From Coriaria nepalensis (Eukaryota > Streptophyta > Magnoliopsida > Cucurbitales > Coriariaceae), in NCBI GenBank assembly GCA_027186245.1, contig CP114482.1:34305209-34369208 (forward strand): DNA of 64,000 bases. Reading direction: 5' to 3'. A program made the position numbers and the translations under genes. A model generated the notes under the pieces. That model ran no database searches. It saw only the letters and a program-made list of their open reading frames with translations, and was not told the DNA's origin. Shown here piece by piece: positions 49,700 to 62,639 of this stretch. Each line of letters starts with the position of its first letter. Positions within the stretch are counted from its first letter, which is position 1.

Positions 49700-51193
49700 C
49701 CAAGAGTTCTTCTTCATGGTAAGCCGAAATTAGGGTTTTTAGCTTTCATTTCAGGCAAGCGTGAACACATGTGGTTCGGCTATTTGACTGATGCAGTGAA
49801 TGCCTCAGTGGATTTTTAGTTAGATGATAGTACGTTTAAATTACTAATATTATTTTTCACTATAGTATTAGTTTTCATTTTTATTTCATTTTTTTCTTTT
49901 TTTTTTTAGAAGAGTCGAAAATAGTAGATTAATAGAACAATCGGACCAGATCATTATGATATTTAGCATGAATGTTTAGAAGACTGGTCTTGTTTTGGTG
50001 ACTTTTTTTTTTGGATATGTATTATGGAATATGAATTATGAATGTTTTTTTCTTAATATGGATTATGGAAAATATTATGGACATTTTTGTTTAGAATATT
50101 GAATTTGCTTGTGTTTTGTGGTTTTTTTTTTATATGAGATGAATATTCTTGATGCTATTGCTAATAATATCAAAATATCAATTCGTATTGAAAAACGAAA
50201 ATATACATGAAAATGACATCTAACGGGAAAAATATCAAAATATATGGAAAAAGAAAAAAAAATACATGAAAAGCTAAAAAAAAAAAGAAAGATGAAAAGA
50301 TGAAAAATAAAAATAAAAAAAAAAAGAAAGAAAAGAAAAATGGATCATCCGATCGAAACTTTTTCCATCGGATTGGTCCGATATCAAACTAAGATCGTTG
50401 GATGATTCGAAGATCGGATTTGCAGTCGGATCGGATGAGGTCTGACTCATTTAATCGATGATCACCCCTAATCTAAGATCTCCAATAAATAAATAAAAAA
50501 GCTCCCAATATTTAATTTAAAAAAATTAAAATAAACAATTCAAAATTCATTTTATTATATTTTAAATACTAAGACTCTCAATTCATTCTTTTTTTTAAAC
50601 CGAATTTCATATCTTCAACTTAAACTCTAAAATATGTTGAGGCGAGTGCCCTGATTCTTATCATTATTTTTAATATTTTGATAATATCATTAATTCAACT
50701 ATTGTTATTTTCATTATTATATAAATATATATATATATAACATATTTTTTACTTTAAATATAAATTATATTTCTAATTCAATTCCGCTAAAACTGGAATT
50801 GAATTAGAGGGCTACAATCCAATCCCAATTCAATTCCTTGCAATAATAAATATTTTAGTTACTGTCACCGACAGCCTAAAAAATGCGTACATACATGAAT
50901 ATCCCATCACACGGTTCCATGTCGACGTGTCGTATTTCTATTGTACAACGTGCTCGATTCCAAGTTCTAAATCTGACGTCGTCCGCATTTTATTCACGGA
51001 AACCAGTCCATAGTCTCATGCATTTTTCCCTGTTCTTCCTCCTCCTCCTCTGAAATCTCGAAACCACAGACCTCCATAGTCCATAAACCTTCCGGATCCG
51101 AATACCAATTTTGGGTCAGATCGGGTTCTTCTAAGGACCTGTTAAAAGTGAGCATCTCACCATTCTGTCCCAGATGAATTTTTTTTGCGGAAA
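49700..51193. other. Spacer upstream of the fucosyltransferase gene
   Basis: Contains an A-rich polypurine stretch (about 50230-50345) and AT-rich sequence; no gene seen. The part immediately before 51194 should be the fucosyltransferase leader and promoter. Confidence 0.5.
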
Positions 51194-53668
51194 ATGATGA
51201 AGAGGTTGAAGAGACATGCGGACGACATAAATCCGTCCGAGTTGGATCGGCAGAGTAATTTAAGCGAATCGGACTGGAAATGCGAGTTGAACTCATCGTC
51301 GATGAGTATAATGGGTTTATTTGTAGTGATAATGATGATTCTGTCTGTCATGTTTTCCATCTCTGTCGTTCTTAAAGATCCGCCTTCTGATGGTGTTTCC
51401 GAATCCCTAGAAGTCAGAGTTCTTCAAGTAAATCCCCAAATTGGTACTTCCATTTTCAATCCTTTTTTTTTTTTTTGAGATTTTTTATCATCTGGTTTCT
51501 CTCCTTTCCATTTGGGTATGTTCTTAATTAGTTAAGTTTCATAGGCAAAAAAACTGCTGATATAACATGTTGATTGCTAGGTTTTTTTTTTTTGGGTCAA
51601 AATGTTAATAATTGAGTTTCAATTAAGTGCTCAATTGAACTCCATTAATAGAAGCTTTTTGAGCATCATAATGATTCCTTTTTTTTTTATTTGACTTGCA
51701 AGAGTTGTGATATTTAATCATATCCTACCTTACTTTTGCAATGTTGTTCCCAATTGAGCTGTAGAATCTCAAATTGGTACTTTCATTTCTCTGATTCCTT
51801 TTTTTCGTGGTTGAAGATTTTTACTATTTGGGTCTTTATTCATATGGGTATTGTTTATTCGTTTCTAATTACTGAAGTTTTAAGACAAAAAATGAAAATC
51901 GAAGAATGCAGATTTTTATTATATTGATGATTGGGTAATGTGTTAGAGGTAAGCTTCTATTAAGTTCATAATGCATTCAAATCCCAGTTTTGAATCCCAG
52001 TTTGGATACAGTTCGAGGAGGTTTGAGTTGTTACCAATTGTGAAAGAATCCTGGAATATTTATCATCCCATTGTGATTTTTCGCTTTCCATTGAGCTTCA
52101 AGTGTCTATTTATTAACTTACTGGTTTATCAACTTATATTATATTTACCAACCTGCTTATAATTCTCCTTCCTTTTTTTGTGTCCTGAAATCATAGGTAT
52201 CAAGGAAGAGCCCTCAAACGCAATCAAAGAACCTGCCAATAAGCTTCTTGATGGCCTTCTTTCAGACAGAATTGATGCAAAATCATGTCTAAGCAGGTAC
52301 CATCCACTATCACATCTTAAGGATCTAATCCACAAACCCTCTCCTTACCTAATTTCCAAATTGCGAAATTATGAATCTCTACATAAACGGTGTGGACCCC
52401 ACACCGAATCCTACAACAAAGCCCTAGACTACCTCAGATCAAACCATGGTCCCGTCTCATCATCGGATTGTAGCTACCTTGTTTGGATTTCCTTCAGTGG
52501 TTTAGGGAACAGAATACTGACCTTAGCCTCAGCTTTTCTCTATTCTCTTTTAACGAACCGGGTCCTACTCGTGGACCCTGGAACAGACATGCCTGATCTC
52601 TTCTGTGAGCCGTTTCCGGAAGTTTCTTGGTTTCTTCCTCCGCATTTTCCCTTGAAAAACCAATTCAATAGCTTCAATCAACAGTCCCCACAATGCTATG
52701 GGAAAATAATGAAAAATAATATAAACAATACTAATAACCTGAATGATCCATTAATAATGCATCCTTCCTTTGTGTATCTCCATCTTGTCCATGATTATGA
52801 TGATCAAGATAAGCTTTTCTTCTGTGATCAAGATCAATCCCTTCTCAAGAAAGTACCATGGCTTGTAATGAAAACCGATAACTATTTCATCCCATCCCTC
52901 TTCTTGATGCCATCTTTTGAGGAAGAACTTAATAACCTCTTTCCAAATAAAGAAACTGTTTTCCACTTCTTGGGTCGGTATCTTTTCCACCCGACAAATT
53001 CCGTTTGGGGACTTATTACAAGATACTATTACGCTTATTTGGCAAATGCGGATGAAAAACTCGGGATCCAGATTAGAGTATTTGATACAGGGCCAGGCCC
53101 ATTCCAACATGTTCTAGACCAAATCTTAGCTTGTACTTATACTGAAAAACTACTGCCCAAAATCACCAAAACCCAGCAACATATTATCACTAGCTTGTCC
53201 AAGACGGGGAAAACTAAAGCTGTCCTAATGACATCATTAAGTTCCGGATATTTCGAGAAAATGAGGGACATGTTTTGGGAACAAGCGACGGTGAATGGAG
53301 AGGTGGTTGGGATTTTCCAACCGAGCCATGAGGAGCATCAACAGACACAAAAAGCAGGTCATAACCAGAAGGCATGGGCTGAGATGTATTTACTGAGCAT
53401 GACTGATGTGTTGGTCACAAGCTCTTGGTCTACGTTCGGGTACGTGGCTCAGGGTCTTGGTGGATTGAAGCCGTGGATATTGTATAAGCCTGAAAACAGG
53501 ACGGCCCCAGATCCACCATGCCGTAGAGCTATGTCTATGGAGCCATGCTTTCATGCGCCTCCATTTTATGATTGCAAGGCTAAGAGAGGGATCGATACGG
53601 GTGAGGTTGTGCCTCATGTGAGGCATTGTGAGGATATGAGTTGGGGTCTTAAACTGGTTGATCAGTAA
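51194..53668 (+). CDS. GT37 xyloglucan-type fucosyltransferase
   Basis: Two exons (51194-51443 and 52197-53668) join in frame to 573 residues. The protein is a type II membrane protein: a short cytosolic N-terminus (MMKRLKRHADD), one hydrophobic segment at about 36-60 (GLFVVIMMILSVMFSISVVL) and a large lumenal catalytic domain. GT37 motifs are SYLVWISFSGLGNRILTLAS, RVLLVDPGTDMPDLFCEPFP, KLGIQIRVFDTG and AWAEMYLLSMTDVLVTSSWS with TFGYVAQGLGGLKPWILY. Family members (Arabidopsis FUT1 and relatives) transfer L-fucose from GDP-fucose to cell-wall polymers such as xyloglucan or arabinogalactan proteins in the Golgi. The acceptor cannot be told here. The start is the first of two adjacent ATGs. The single intron after the membrane segment is usual for the family. 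Confidence 0.94.
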
Positions 53669-54425
53669 TGATTGAGGCTCGGTTTTGCAGTTAGCGGTTA
53701 TTAAACTGTAGTTTTGGAAACTGAAGTTTTACGTTCTGCTTTTGTTGTAAACTAGAATGGGTTGTCGCAAGTTCAAGGGTTGTACATAGAACTATTTTGT
53801 TGTGTGTTTTTTTTATGTTTTGTTTTTTGTTTTTGTTTTTTTACAGTTTGTATCTTCTTTGTTTCCTATTAAGAAATATAAGAGCTCAACTCACACTACT
53901 GATGGTTAAACACGTAATGATACATAAAGTTTAGCTCTGAAAAATAGCTGTAAATGTAATTTCTCCAGATTCCCTCTATAGAGCCTGCATTGGATAATGA
54001 TGGTGGTAGACAGGATACTTATGAATAGAAAGATAAAAAAGTTAAGACTCTGAATTTTGAGTACATTTATTGTATAAGCAACATTTCTTCTGGATTTCTC
54101 TTCTTTTCCTGGTATAACTAGAATTCAACGTAATGGAACAGAGTAAGGAGAGAAGCTGCATTGCTCTAGCACAAGAAAGATGTGAATTTTAACATTTAGT
54201 CTTTTGGTATTTACACCCTTTACACTGTTTTCTTGCCTGCTTTTATGCTGTCTCCTTATTATGTAACGTGCTTAAGAATGTCCCAACCTTCCCATTTCAT
54301 CATTTCCTCTTATTACGTCCGTTGTGCTAACTAGTAAAGGATTTAAACTACTACTATTTAGTCATAAACAAGGTTCTGTAACTCTGTTGCTATATCTAAG
54401 TATTCTTTTTACATTCTGCTTGCAG
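53669..54425. other. Spacer between fucosyltransferase and GID8-like exons
   Basis: Holds the fucosyltransferase 3' untranslated region. I looked here, and upstream to 43 kb, for the N-terminal exons of a GID8 gene and did not find them. Confidence 0.5.
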
Positions 54426-55117
54426 ATACTCGATATGAATCCACAGCTATTCTTTCATCTCCAACAACAAATGTTGATAGAACTAATTCGCAATGGAAAG
54501 GTAGAAGAGGCCCTTGAATTTGCTCAGGAGGTGCTTGCACCACGGGGAGAAGAAAATGTATGTTCTTGTTGGCACTATACATTTACCCATTTGTCAGAAA
54601 CTCATAAAATCCGTTTTTGCTCTTGGTCTCAATCATTTGGCTAATTTTTGTTTTCACAAGAAATAACTACCCCCCCTCTCTCTTCTGCCTTTTCAGCAAA
54701 CCTTTTTAGAAGAGTTGGAGAGAACAGTTGCTTTGCTCGCCTTTGAAGATGGATCTAACTGTCCCGTTGGAGAGCTTCTGGACATTTCCCAGCGTCTAAA
54801 AACTGCAAGTGAGGTTAATGCAGCCATCCTTACCAGTCAGAGCCATGAAAAAGGTTACGGCCTTACAGCTCTATCACTCTATATCTTCTACATTCGGCAA
54901 CTTCTACTGCCCTTTTTTTTTTGCGTAAACTTTTAAATCACGCTTTGTGTAATAGTTCTACAATATTCTATATATGAATACGTATGAATTTACAGATCCG
55001 AAACTTCCAAGCTTATTGAAAATGCTCGTATGGGCCCAGAATCAGCTAGATGAGAAAGCAGCATATCCACGCTTAAATGATCTTTCTAAGGCCACCCTTG
55101 AAGACCCTGCAGTTTGA
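54426..55117 (+). pseudogene. GID8-homologue C-terminal exons (5'-truncated)
   Basis: Three exons (54426-54557, 54697-54853, 54996-55117) encode the last 136 residues of a GID8/TWA1-type protein. They begin [20 protein letters not shown] and run through [53 protein letters not shown] and LLKMLVWAQNQLDEKAAYPR to the normal end TLEDPAV. The family protein is about 230 residues, with a LisH and the first half of the CTLH domain before this point; those exons are absent. The remaining exons have intact splice sites and no stops or shifts, so they are a clean partial copy, not a processed pseudogene. GID8 is a scaffold of the GID/CTLH ubiquitin ligase. It lies about 750 bp after the fucosyltransferase stop on the same strand. 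Confidence 0.8.
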
Positions 55118-56999
55118 ATCAAACTATTTGATAAGTCCAAGCCAAAAATCTTGTTCTATGAGTGAGATTCTTGATTCTGAACAGATCGAAAAAGGAAAGA
55201 GAGGGCTCGAGAGAACAAAATGATGTATTCACTCGTATTAGAAATGACTTGTATCTATTTCTAGTTTAGAAATGTTTATTTCATAAAAGGAAAATGGTTG
55301 AGAGATCGAACTAAAACCAAACTTAAACAAAGTGGTTGTATGTATTCCGAATTGTTTTCTCAGCTCGCATTTTTGCTTCTGGAGCCAGAACAACATCGGA
55401 CAATAATATTCGTATGATCATTCCTTTTTCAACGTTTTCATGAAGCTTATTTACATTTGAGAGAAAGCTTGCTGGTTAGATAGACTTCATGACTCCATAC
55501 AAATAATGGTATACTATTTAGTAGGATACCATTATTTAATTATGTCACATAATAACATGTGACAGATCATTAAACAATCAGTTTATCATTCTAAGTTGGT
55601 CAAATCTACTTGAGCTTAGAATGTATTAGTTTAAATGTCAGTTATTCAAACTTCAGTTTGAATGAACACATAATCTTTTCCCTCCGTATAGAACTCTGGT
55701 TCTCAACTTGAAGAACCTTGTGGGGGAAGGTTCCCAAGATAGAGAAAGAAAGAATGACTACCTAAAAACCCAAGAAGCAAAAACAGCAAGTGGAATATTT
55801 CCTTGCAATGGATGATGAGTAAAGATAACCTCAAAGAAACTTTTGTCGTATCTACGTGCCCACACACGTTTTAGTGTGTTGAGGAACGATTTGAAAGATC
55901 GTGGTGTGAGTCTTGACGGTCGATTTGAGTTTTTAAAAGTATGATTCCTATTCTTAGCATTTAAGGTTAATTTATATATTTATATATAAATGATCACTAA
56001 ACGTTCTTAGAAAATTTTTGTTATATACCTGGACGAATAATTACTTCCGCTACAAAATTTTAAATTCGATTTCCAGCACCATCACCGTTGTTGACGCTAA
56101 AATTTTTCAAACACATGGCAAGATGTGATTTGATTAAAATTTGAAATAAAGGGAAATCGGTCAAAATGATCAGTAAAATAATCAGTTGTTTAGGCTGATT
56201 AAGTCAACCGATTAAACGGAATATTTTACCAGTTTAAATGAAATTCAAGTAATTATAAGGCATTTCTCCATTGGGAAATTTGGTTAAGATTGAGCTTCAC
56301 TAGGATTAATGATGAGATTGGAAGATAGTCATTGATTAATCTCATCGGGATCATCAATCTTGACCGTCCAAGGATAAACAAACTAATTTCCACACAAAAG
56401 GAGATTAGTTTTGTCATTTCCCCTACAAAGGTAAACGAAATTGGTCACCAAAAAATGTGAAATTTGGTCAAGAGGAGTAGAGTGATCAAAAATTAGCTTT
56501 GAAGGATAAACATTGGTCAAGATAAGGAAGGATTTCAATCACTTTGGTTGGAGAATGATTGGTAAGTCCCACTTTCCTCAATAGTAAAATAGATTTGACT
56601 ATTTTAGCCAAAAAAATTAGTCAAGCATAAAAGGTGACCGATTTTTCATGTTAACGAAACAAGACGTGGATAAATTTTGGGCTGAAATAAAGAGGAAAAG
56701 TTAGTAATGTATATGAATGGAAATTTGACGGGATTCTGTTGAAATTATAACAGTTGGATGTGGTTTTTCCTCTCAAAAAAGAGGAACGGACCCCACAAAG
56801 TGGTTGACCATTTTTTAGACAAAGGAAATAGCTTTTGGGTTATTTTTTAATTATGAAAATATCATTTTAGTTGTCTATGAAGAGAAGGTTCGGGATAAAC
56901 AAAATGGCATCAGCACTCGATCAACCGATATCATCTTTCAAGCATTCAGAACACGTAGTCTTTTTCTTTATTTCATTATATTCGTTCTTCATAATTAGT
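55118..56999. other. Spacer with possible LTR relic
   Basis: About 55860-56095 resembles about 14990-15172 (shared ATATATAAATGATC, TTTTGTTATA, CTTCCGCT in order, and GTGAGTCT upstream), probably the ends of related retrotransposon LTRs. No gene seen; 56100-57000 has no recognisable structure. Confidence 0.45.
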
Positions 57000-57730
57000 A
57001 AAGGGCTCTTAATGAAGTATGGTAGTTTAATGGGTCTTTTAAATTATGTGGTAGTTTAAATTATGTAGTAGTTTGAGGAGGTTAACTTTAAGTTTACATA
57101 TTTTACATGTAATGCATTCTTATATAAACTCGATCTATTATAAATTGATCAATCACAATCATAAATATTAAATTCATATATTATATGAATCATTATATCG
57201 AATTATATATATATTTTATGATTGATTAATTTATGGTATTCTAAGTTTACTAAAGAATTTCTATAAATAGGAGTTAGCAATGATTAGCCAATAATTGAAG
57301 AGATTAAAGCATAACTTTTCAAGTTTTGATTTGTTCAAACAATATATATATATATATATATATATGGTCATCGTCATGAAAGGGAAAAGATAAAGGCGCA
57401 ATAAGGGGAAAGATAAGTGACACTTTGGAGTGGTGTAGTATTTAGGTTGAACTAAAATATTGACAATTAGAAAATATTTCCCAAAATGGGAAAAAATATA
57501 TGGGTCCCCCAAACTTCAATATTTTCAAACTCTTATGCCATGCCATGATAATGAATGATTTGAATTTTGAAATGACTATTTTTATTATATAGTTGAAAAA
57601 AATCCTTAACCACAAGAAGAGAAGAGAGGACCATGCTAATTAATTGCTAAGTAGCACTAATCACTCTATGCTAATTATTTGCTAAGTAGCACTAATCACT
57701 CTATGCTAATCATAGCTACTCAATTATTAT
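57000..57730 (+). repeat. Duplicated segment flanking the NAC gene, copy 1
   Basis: Matches about 62640-63210 in the same orientation. The distal half (57364-57540 and 57611-57730) is nearly identical to copy 2, whereas the proximal half (57000-57290) is clearly diverged. This copy has about 68 extra bases at 57541-57610, bounded by CCA trinucleotides, and an (AT)n insertion near 57343-57364. It ends with a 35-bp tandem repeat (GCTAATTATTTGCTAAGTAG type) repeated twice. Confidence 0.85.
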
Positions 57731-58937
57731 AACCTAAGAAATGATATTCAATTTGAACTAAACTAAACATGCCTTAAGCACTTAATAGCTCGTGTAGAGT
57801 GTAAGTTTAAACTTTACCGTTATATAAATATGTGATTTAAGTAAATTACTATACAAAATCATAAACTTCTTCTAAAAATTTATATCATAGACTTGACTCT
57901 TTTTTCCCCTCATTTGATTTGTTAAATCTTCAAACTACTAAAATGTACGACACAAACTAAAGTAACTAAAGATATAAACTAAGAGAAGTAGAGATTTATG
58001 TTTATTGAACTAGTAAGATAAGGTTTTGTCTTATTGATCGTAAATTGCAGTTTGATTTTAACTTCACGTGGGAAACTAAGAGAAGCAGGTTGATTGTTCT
58101 TTGTTCATTCCTTCCCCTACACAGACCTCTCCCTCTCTATTTTTATTTATTTATTATTATTTTGTATCATTTTTTGTTCTCCTGCGGGCAGAAGCAAGAA
58201 GACTCACGCACGCAACCCTTAGGTGCATGGAATTTGATTTTTTTTTTTTTTTTTTTTTTTAAATTTATAAAAAATTAAATTTAACCCTTTAATTTTCTCT
58301 TAATTATCTTCAAGCCCTTTACTTATTTATTTATACTAATTTTTCCTCTTTAAACTTTTTATATATATATTATTCTCTTCAAAACTCTTACAAAATATAA
58401 AATAAGTTAAAGAAGTACAAAATTAATAAAATCATGAAAAAAAAATAATATAAAAATTATGTAAGATTAAGATTTATGATTTTTTTTTTTTTTTTTGGTA
58501 GACATTTTTTAAGCACTAAAAAAATTTGATTTATATTTAACCCTCTTTAAAATAAAAGAAAAAAAGAAGAAAAAAAAATGCATAGAATATAGTTTCCTCC
58601 TCTGTTTCGATGCATTAGGTATTTTTTGATTGCTGAGTGATTTTGAGAGTTTTTTTTTGTATGGACTCCACCTCAAATTTCTCACAGCGATTACAATGAG
58701 ATGAAATTTGATGTGTTATATGATCGTATATGAAGAAATTTTCTATCCTAAGAAACCCTTTGAAAAATTGCAAGCAAAACACTACTTAATAAAATTTATT
58801 ATAATTTTACAAATACACACTATAAGCTTTATACACATGAGATTATATCACAAATTTTTATTTTTATTATTAATAATTATTGTAACTATAAGGCCTCTCC
58901 ATTTTTTTCCCCCCTTTTTACCTCATTTTCTCCATAT
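57731..58937. other. Spacer, 3' side of the NAC gene
   Basis: AT-rich with long T runs (about 58238-58260, 58481-58497). The right end holds the NAC 3' untranslated region. No gene seen. Confidence 0.5.
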
Positions 58938-60161
58938 TCAGTAATTCCAAATGCTGTCAAGATCTAAAGGAGTAGCTGAAGAAGTAGATGGGGCCTGCTG
59001 CTGATTAATATGTGATCTCGAAGAAGAAGAGATTCCATTCATGTTCATATTATCATTATTATTATGATCATAAGAAGTGTTAAATACCATCATCCTCTTC
59101 TCCCTCTCTGTTGTGAGTATCTTCTTCAAGACTGATTGGTCTTGCATTAAAACAGAGGAGGGTTGAAACTGCAGATTTGAAAACAGAGGAGGAGGAGGAA
59201 CAGAGTTTGAATATGGGATCCTTCGGAAATTTGTGAAAGAATCAGCCATTAGTAGTTCTGGTAGGGGTTTGAGAGGATTATTATCAAACACCATTAAATT
59301 GGAGAAGCAGGGCACGTAAGATGATGATGAATCATTATTAGGAGGAAGATGGTGTTTAGCATTGAACAGAGCTGGAGAGGAATCTGTCAATGGCGGTAAG
59401 TTACCAGATGGGTCCAATTTGATCAACTCAGATATATGAAATTTCCTCCCACCTGCACTCTTATGAAACACCCTGCAGATCACCCACTCGCTCTGCACAA
59501 AAATAAATAATAATAAGAAAAGCAAAGAGAAAAAAAGAAAGGAAAAGAATAGAAAGGGAAAGGAAAGGAAAGGAAAAAGAAAGAAGAATGGAATTCTTTA
59601 CCTTTGCAGTTTTGGGAAGGTGAGGAGGGGAAAGTTTACCCTCTAATCTAAATTCATGAATAACCCAATTGGATTTCTCTCCCTTAGGAGCTCTTCCTGT
59701 GTAGAAAACAAGAGTTTTCTTCATACCAACTAAGGACTTGTCCCTAACAATCTCTTTGTCTTTCCCTGTTGCTTTCCAATAACCAGCTCCTGTTGCTCTG
59801 TTTGTCCTCAACCCAGTTGGGTATTTCCTGTCCCTCACACAGAAGAAGTACCACTCTTTCTCCCCCATTTTCGCTTTCCCTTCATCCAAACAAGCCATAA
59901 ATTCATACAACTTTCATCTCAATTATCAAACAAACAAGAAAGAAGAAAAAGGGGAGGTAAGATAATTAGCTTACAAGGTAAATCCCAAGGCTCAGACTTG
60001 TTTAGATCCACCTCTCCAATGACTCCACAAGTGAAACTTGCATCAATCACCTTCTTGTACAGATAGTGAGAAATAAGCTCTTCGTCTGTCGGATGAAACC
60101 GGAAACCGGGCGGTAAGTCCATTTGATCATCTTCTTTAACATATCCTGATATGTTTTCCAT
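58938..60161 (-). CDS. NAC transcription factor, NAC100/NAC079-like, miR164 target
   Basis: Three exons (complement: 59975-60161, 59602-59879, 58938-59492) close in frame to 339 residues; exon number and intron places are typical of NAC genes. The NAC domain runs from about residue 14 to 165: [93 protein letters not shown], then [17 protein letters not shown]. The C-terminal half is low-complexity, contains YVPCFSN (the miR164-site peptide) and ends DLDSIWNY, close to the ends of ANAC100-type proteins. This clade acts in organ separation, leaf shape and senescence. The start is MENISG at 60161; an in-frame ATG lies five codons upstream (MFDQE). Confidence 0.94.
59300..59320 (-). promoter_or_regulatory. 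miR164 target site in the NAC mRNA
   Basis: The NAC transcript reads TACGTGCCCTGCTTCTCCA here, in the last exon at about residues 211-217 (codons for YVPCFSN). It differs from the classic miR164 target found in CUC, NAC1 and NAC100 genes at only one or two 5' positions. The region facing the miRNA seed and cleavage site is intact. Confidence 0.9.
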
Positions 60162-61417
60162 TTCTTGATCAAACAAGTTGCGAACTAGCTTGTTAACTAG
60201 TTTCTCAAATTCTAAACATGAACAGAGAAAAGAAAAAAAAAAAAGTTTTCTAAAAACCCAGAAGGACTATAGTGAAGAAGAACAAAATTGATGAGAAGAG
60301 AAAGGAAAGTAAAATAAAAATCAAAGTTGAAGGAAAGCCCTGAAAGGTTGAGATGTTAAAGGGGGGAAAAAAAAGGGCAAAGTGAGGAACACAGGCGGCA
60401 TAAAAATACTGAAAATGCTAATGAGAAAAAAGAAACGTGGTACGTAACGCAACTTTGGTGAGGTAGTGCTTTTATTTTAGCATTCATTCAATTTTTACCC
60501 TCCAAAACAATTTTGATATCTTTCTAATTAATTAATAAATAAATTAAATTATTTATTTTTATAGATATAAAAGCATAAAAAATATGCATACGTACATATC
60601 TTTCATTTTATTAAAGGCCAAAGTTAGATACATGAGAGAATTTTTGGATTTAACTTATTTTTATTATATTAATTCATAATTTTTATTACTAATAAATTTA
60701 TCTTAAAATATTTCTAATAAAGTTTAGTAACTTAATTTTTAATAAATTAATATTTTTATTTAAATAATATTTTTACTTACCTTAATTTAAAAATAATATC
60801 AATTATTTAAAATTTATTAAATTAATAAATCTTTTTTAATCTCTCAATTATTATGGCTCGTTTGGTTATGATTTATAAGCGAAATGAAAATAGTTGGAAT
60901 CATAGTTGTAATAGAGACGAAAATTAAATTTACATATATTTATTTGATTCTCGGTATTACTACTCTCTAAATAGATAATAAAAAAATTTGATTTTATCTG
61001 ATAAAAAAAAATAAAAATAAAAAATTTATTTTCATCTTGTAAAATAAATAAAATATAACTAAATGATGAAAATAAAATTAAATATATTTTTTAATTTTAC
61101 AAAATTATAACTTAATTATAAGTTTTTACTTTGTTTTAGATAAAAAAAAAAAAAAAAAAAATTGATTGGCAGCCCCTTTGTCGTATGCTCGTATGTAACA
61201 ATGATGCGTTATAAGATTTATTATAAACAAAATTATTAAAAGCTTTTATTTTTTATTTTAAATTTATGAATAATTTAAAAAAATAAACGGTTGATGTTTT
61301 TATTTGACACGTCGATAAGAGTAATGTGGGGACTTATTGAAAGAATAATTACTTAATTAAGGATTATTACTTTAAATTAGGTATGATTTCCAAAATGCTT
61401 ACTCTTTTCTTAGAGGT

Positions 61418-61459
<42 letters not shown>

Positions 61460-62639
61460 TAATAATAACAAAATATTAAGTAATGAAATTTTTTGGACAG
61501 TTGCATAAGCTAAGATTCATATTTCATACAATTATAGTAATTATAATATGAGGTGTATATTTAGTTCAAGAATATGTGTAAGAAATTAATGGTATTTGAA
61601 TGAAATGAAATTATAATGTCTACGGTCTACATTTCAAATTATGTTCTAATTAATTCTATTATAAATTGAATTCCTCGATATATCTAGTTGTATTCTCTAA
61701 GCCTATTTGATATATAATTATATAGTTAAATTAGATTTAATCATCTTAAATTATCACTTAATTTAAAATATCCTCCTTAAATTATGATATTTCATTAAGA
61801 CCCGCTTATCCTACGTAATAGTTAGACTATGCCCTTTTATATATCTTTTAAACTATTTTTTAACTTTTGAATAATCATTTTTTATATTTTTAATCTCAAA
61901 ATTTTATTCTCATATTCTTAAACTCATTTTATTATTTTAAATCATTTTTTTTTTATTAATCCACTTCTTCATTACTATCTCTACCAACCCTTTTACCGCT
62001 GCTGCCTTTAATCACCATCGTCACCATTGCCACCCACTGCTGCCACCCTTCGCCATCGAAAAATAATTATCTCTCTCGTTGGGTTCAGGTCGAATCATCC
62101 ACAATCTTTTTTTTTTTATTTTTGAAGAAAAAGAGAGTAATTTTCCTATAGAGAAGGGTAGTGAAAAAAGGTAGAGTATGTTGTTTTAGGAATGAATGAA
62201 TGAAAAATAATAAAAAATGATATTGAAAATATAAAATATAAAATATATAAATAAAAATAAAAGTTATTTCCATCGATTGCGATCAAAGGTGACAGCAGCG
62301 AAAGGTGGAAGAAGTTATTTTAGGAATGAATAAATAAAAATTAATTAAAAGTGAAATTAAAAATATAAAAATAAAAGTTATTGATTCATATATATATGGT
62401 TAAATTTATAGTTTTAAATTGTTTATAACAATTGCGATCAAAGGCTAAGGCAGTGAAAAACTTGGTGGAAGTGATAGTAGAGAGGGTTGATAAAGAAATA
62501 TTTAAAATAATGAAATGAGTTACAAAGTATAAGAATAAAATATTGAGACTAAAAATATTTTTTTTTTTTAATTATTAGTCTAAGATTTAAAAAGTATTTA
62601 AAAAATATGAGAGAAGTAAAATCTAATTTATACATAGTT
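60162..62639. other. Upstream region of the NAC gene and AT-rich spacer
   Basis: The first few hundred bases should hold the NAC promoter and leader. Beyond that the sequence is very AT-rich, with an (AT)n run at about 61422-61455. No gene seen. Short degenerate repeats of each other occur at about 62160-62300 and 62300-62520 (AGGAATGAAT, ATTGCGATCAAAGG). Confidence 0.5.
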
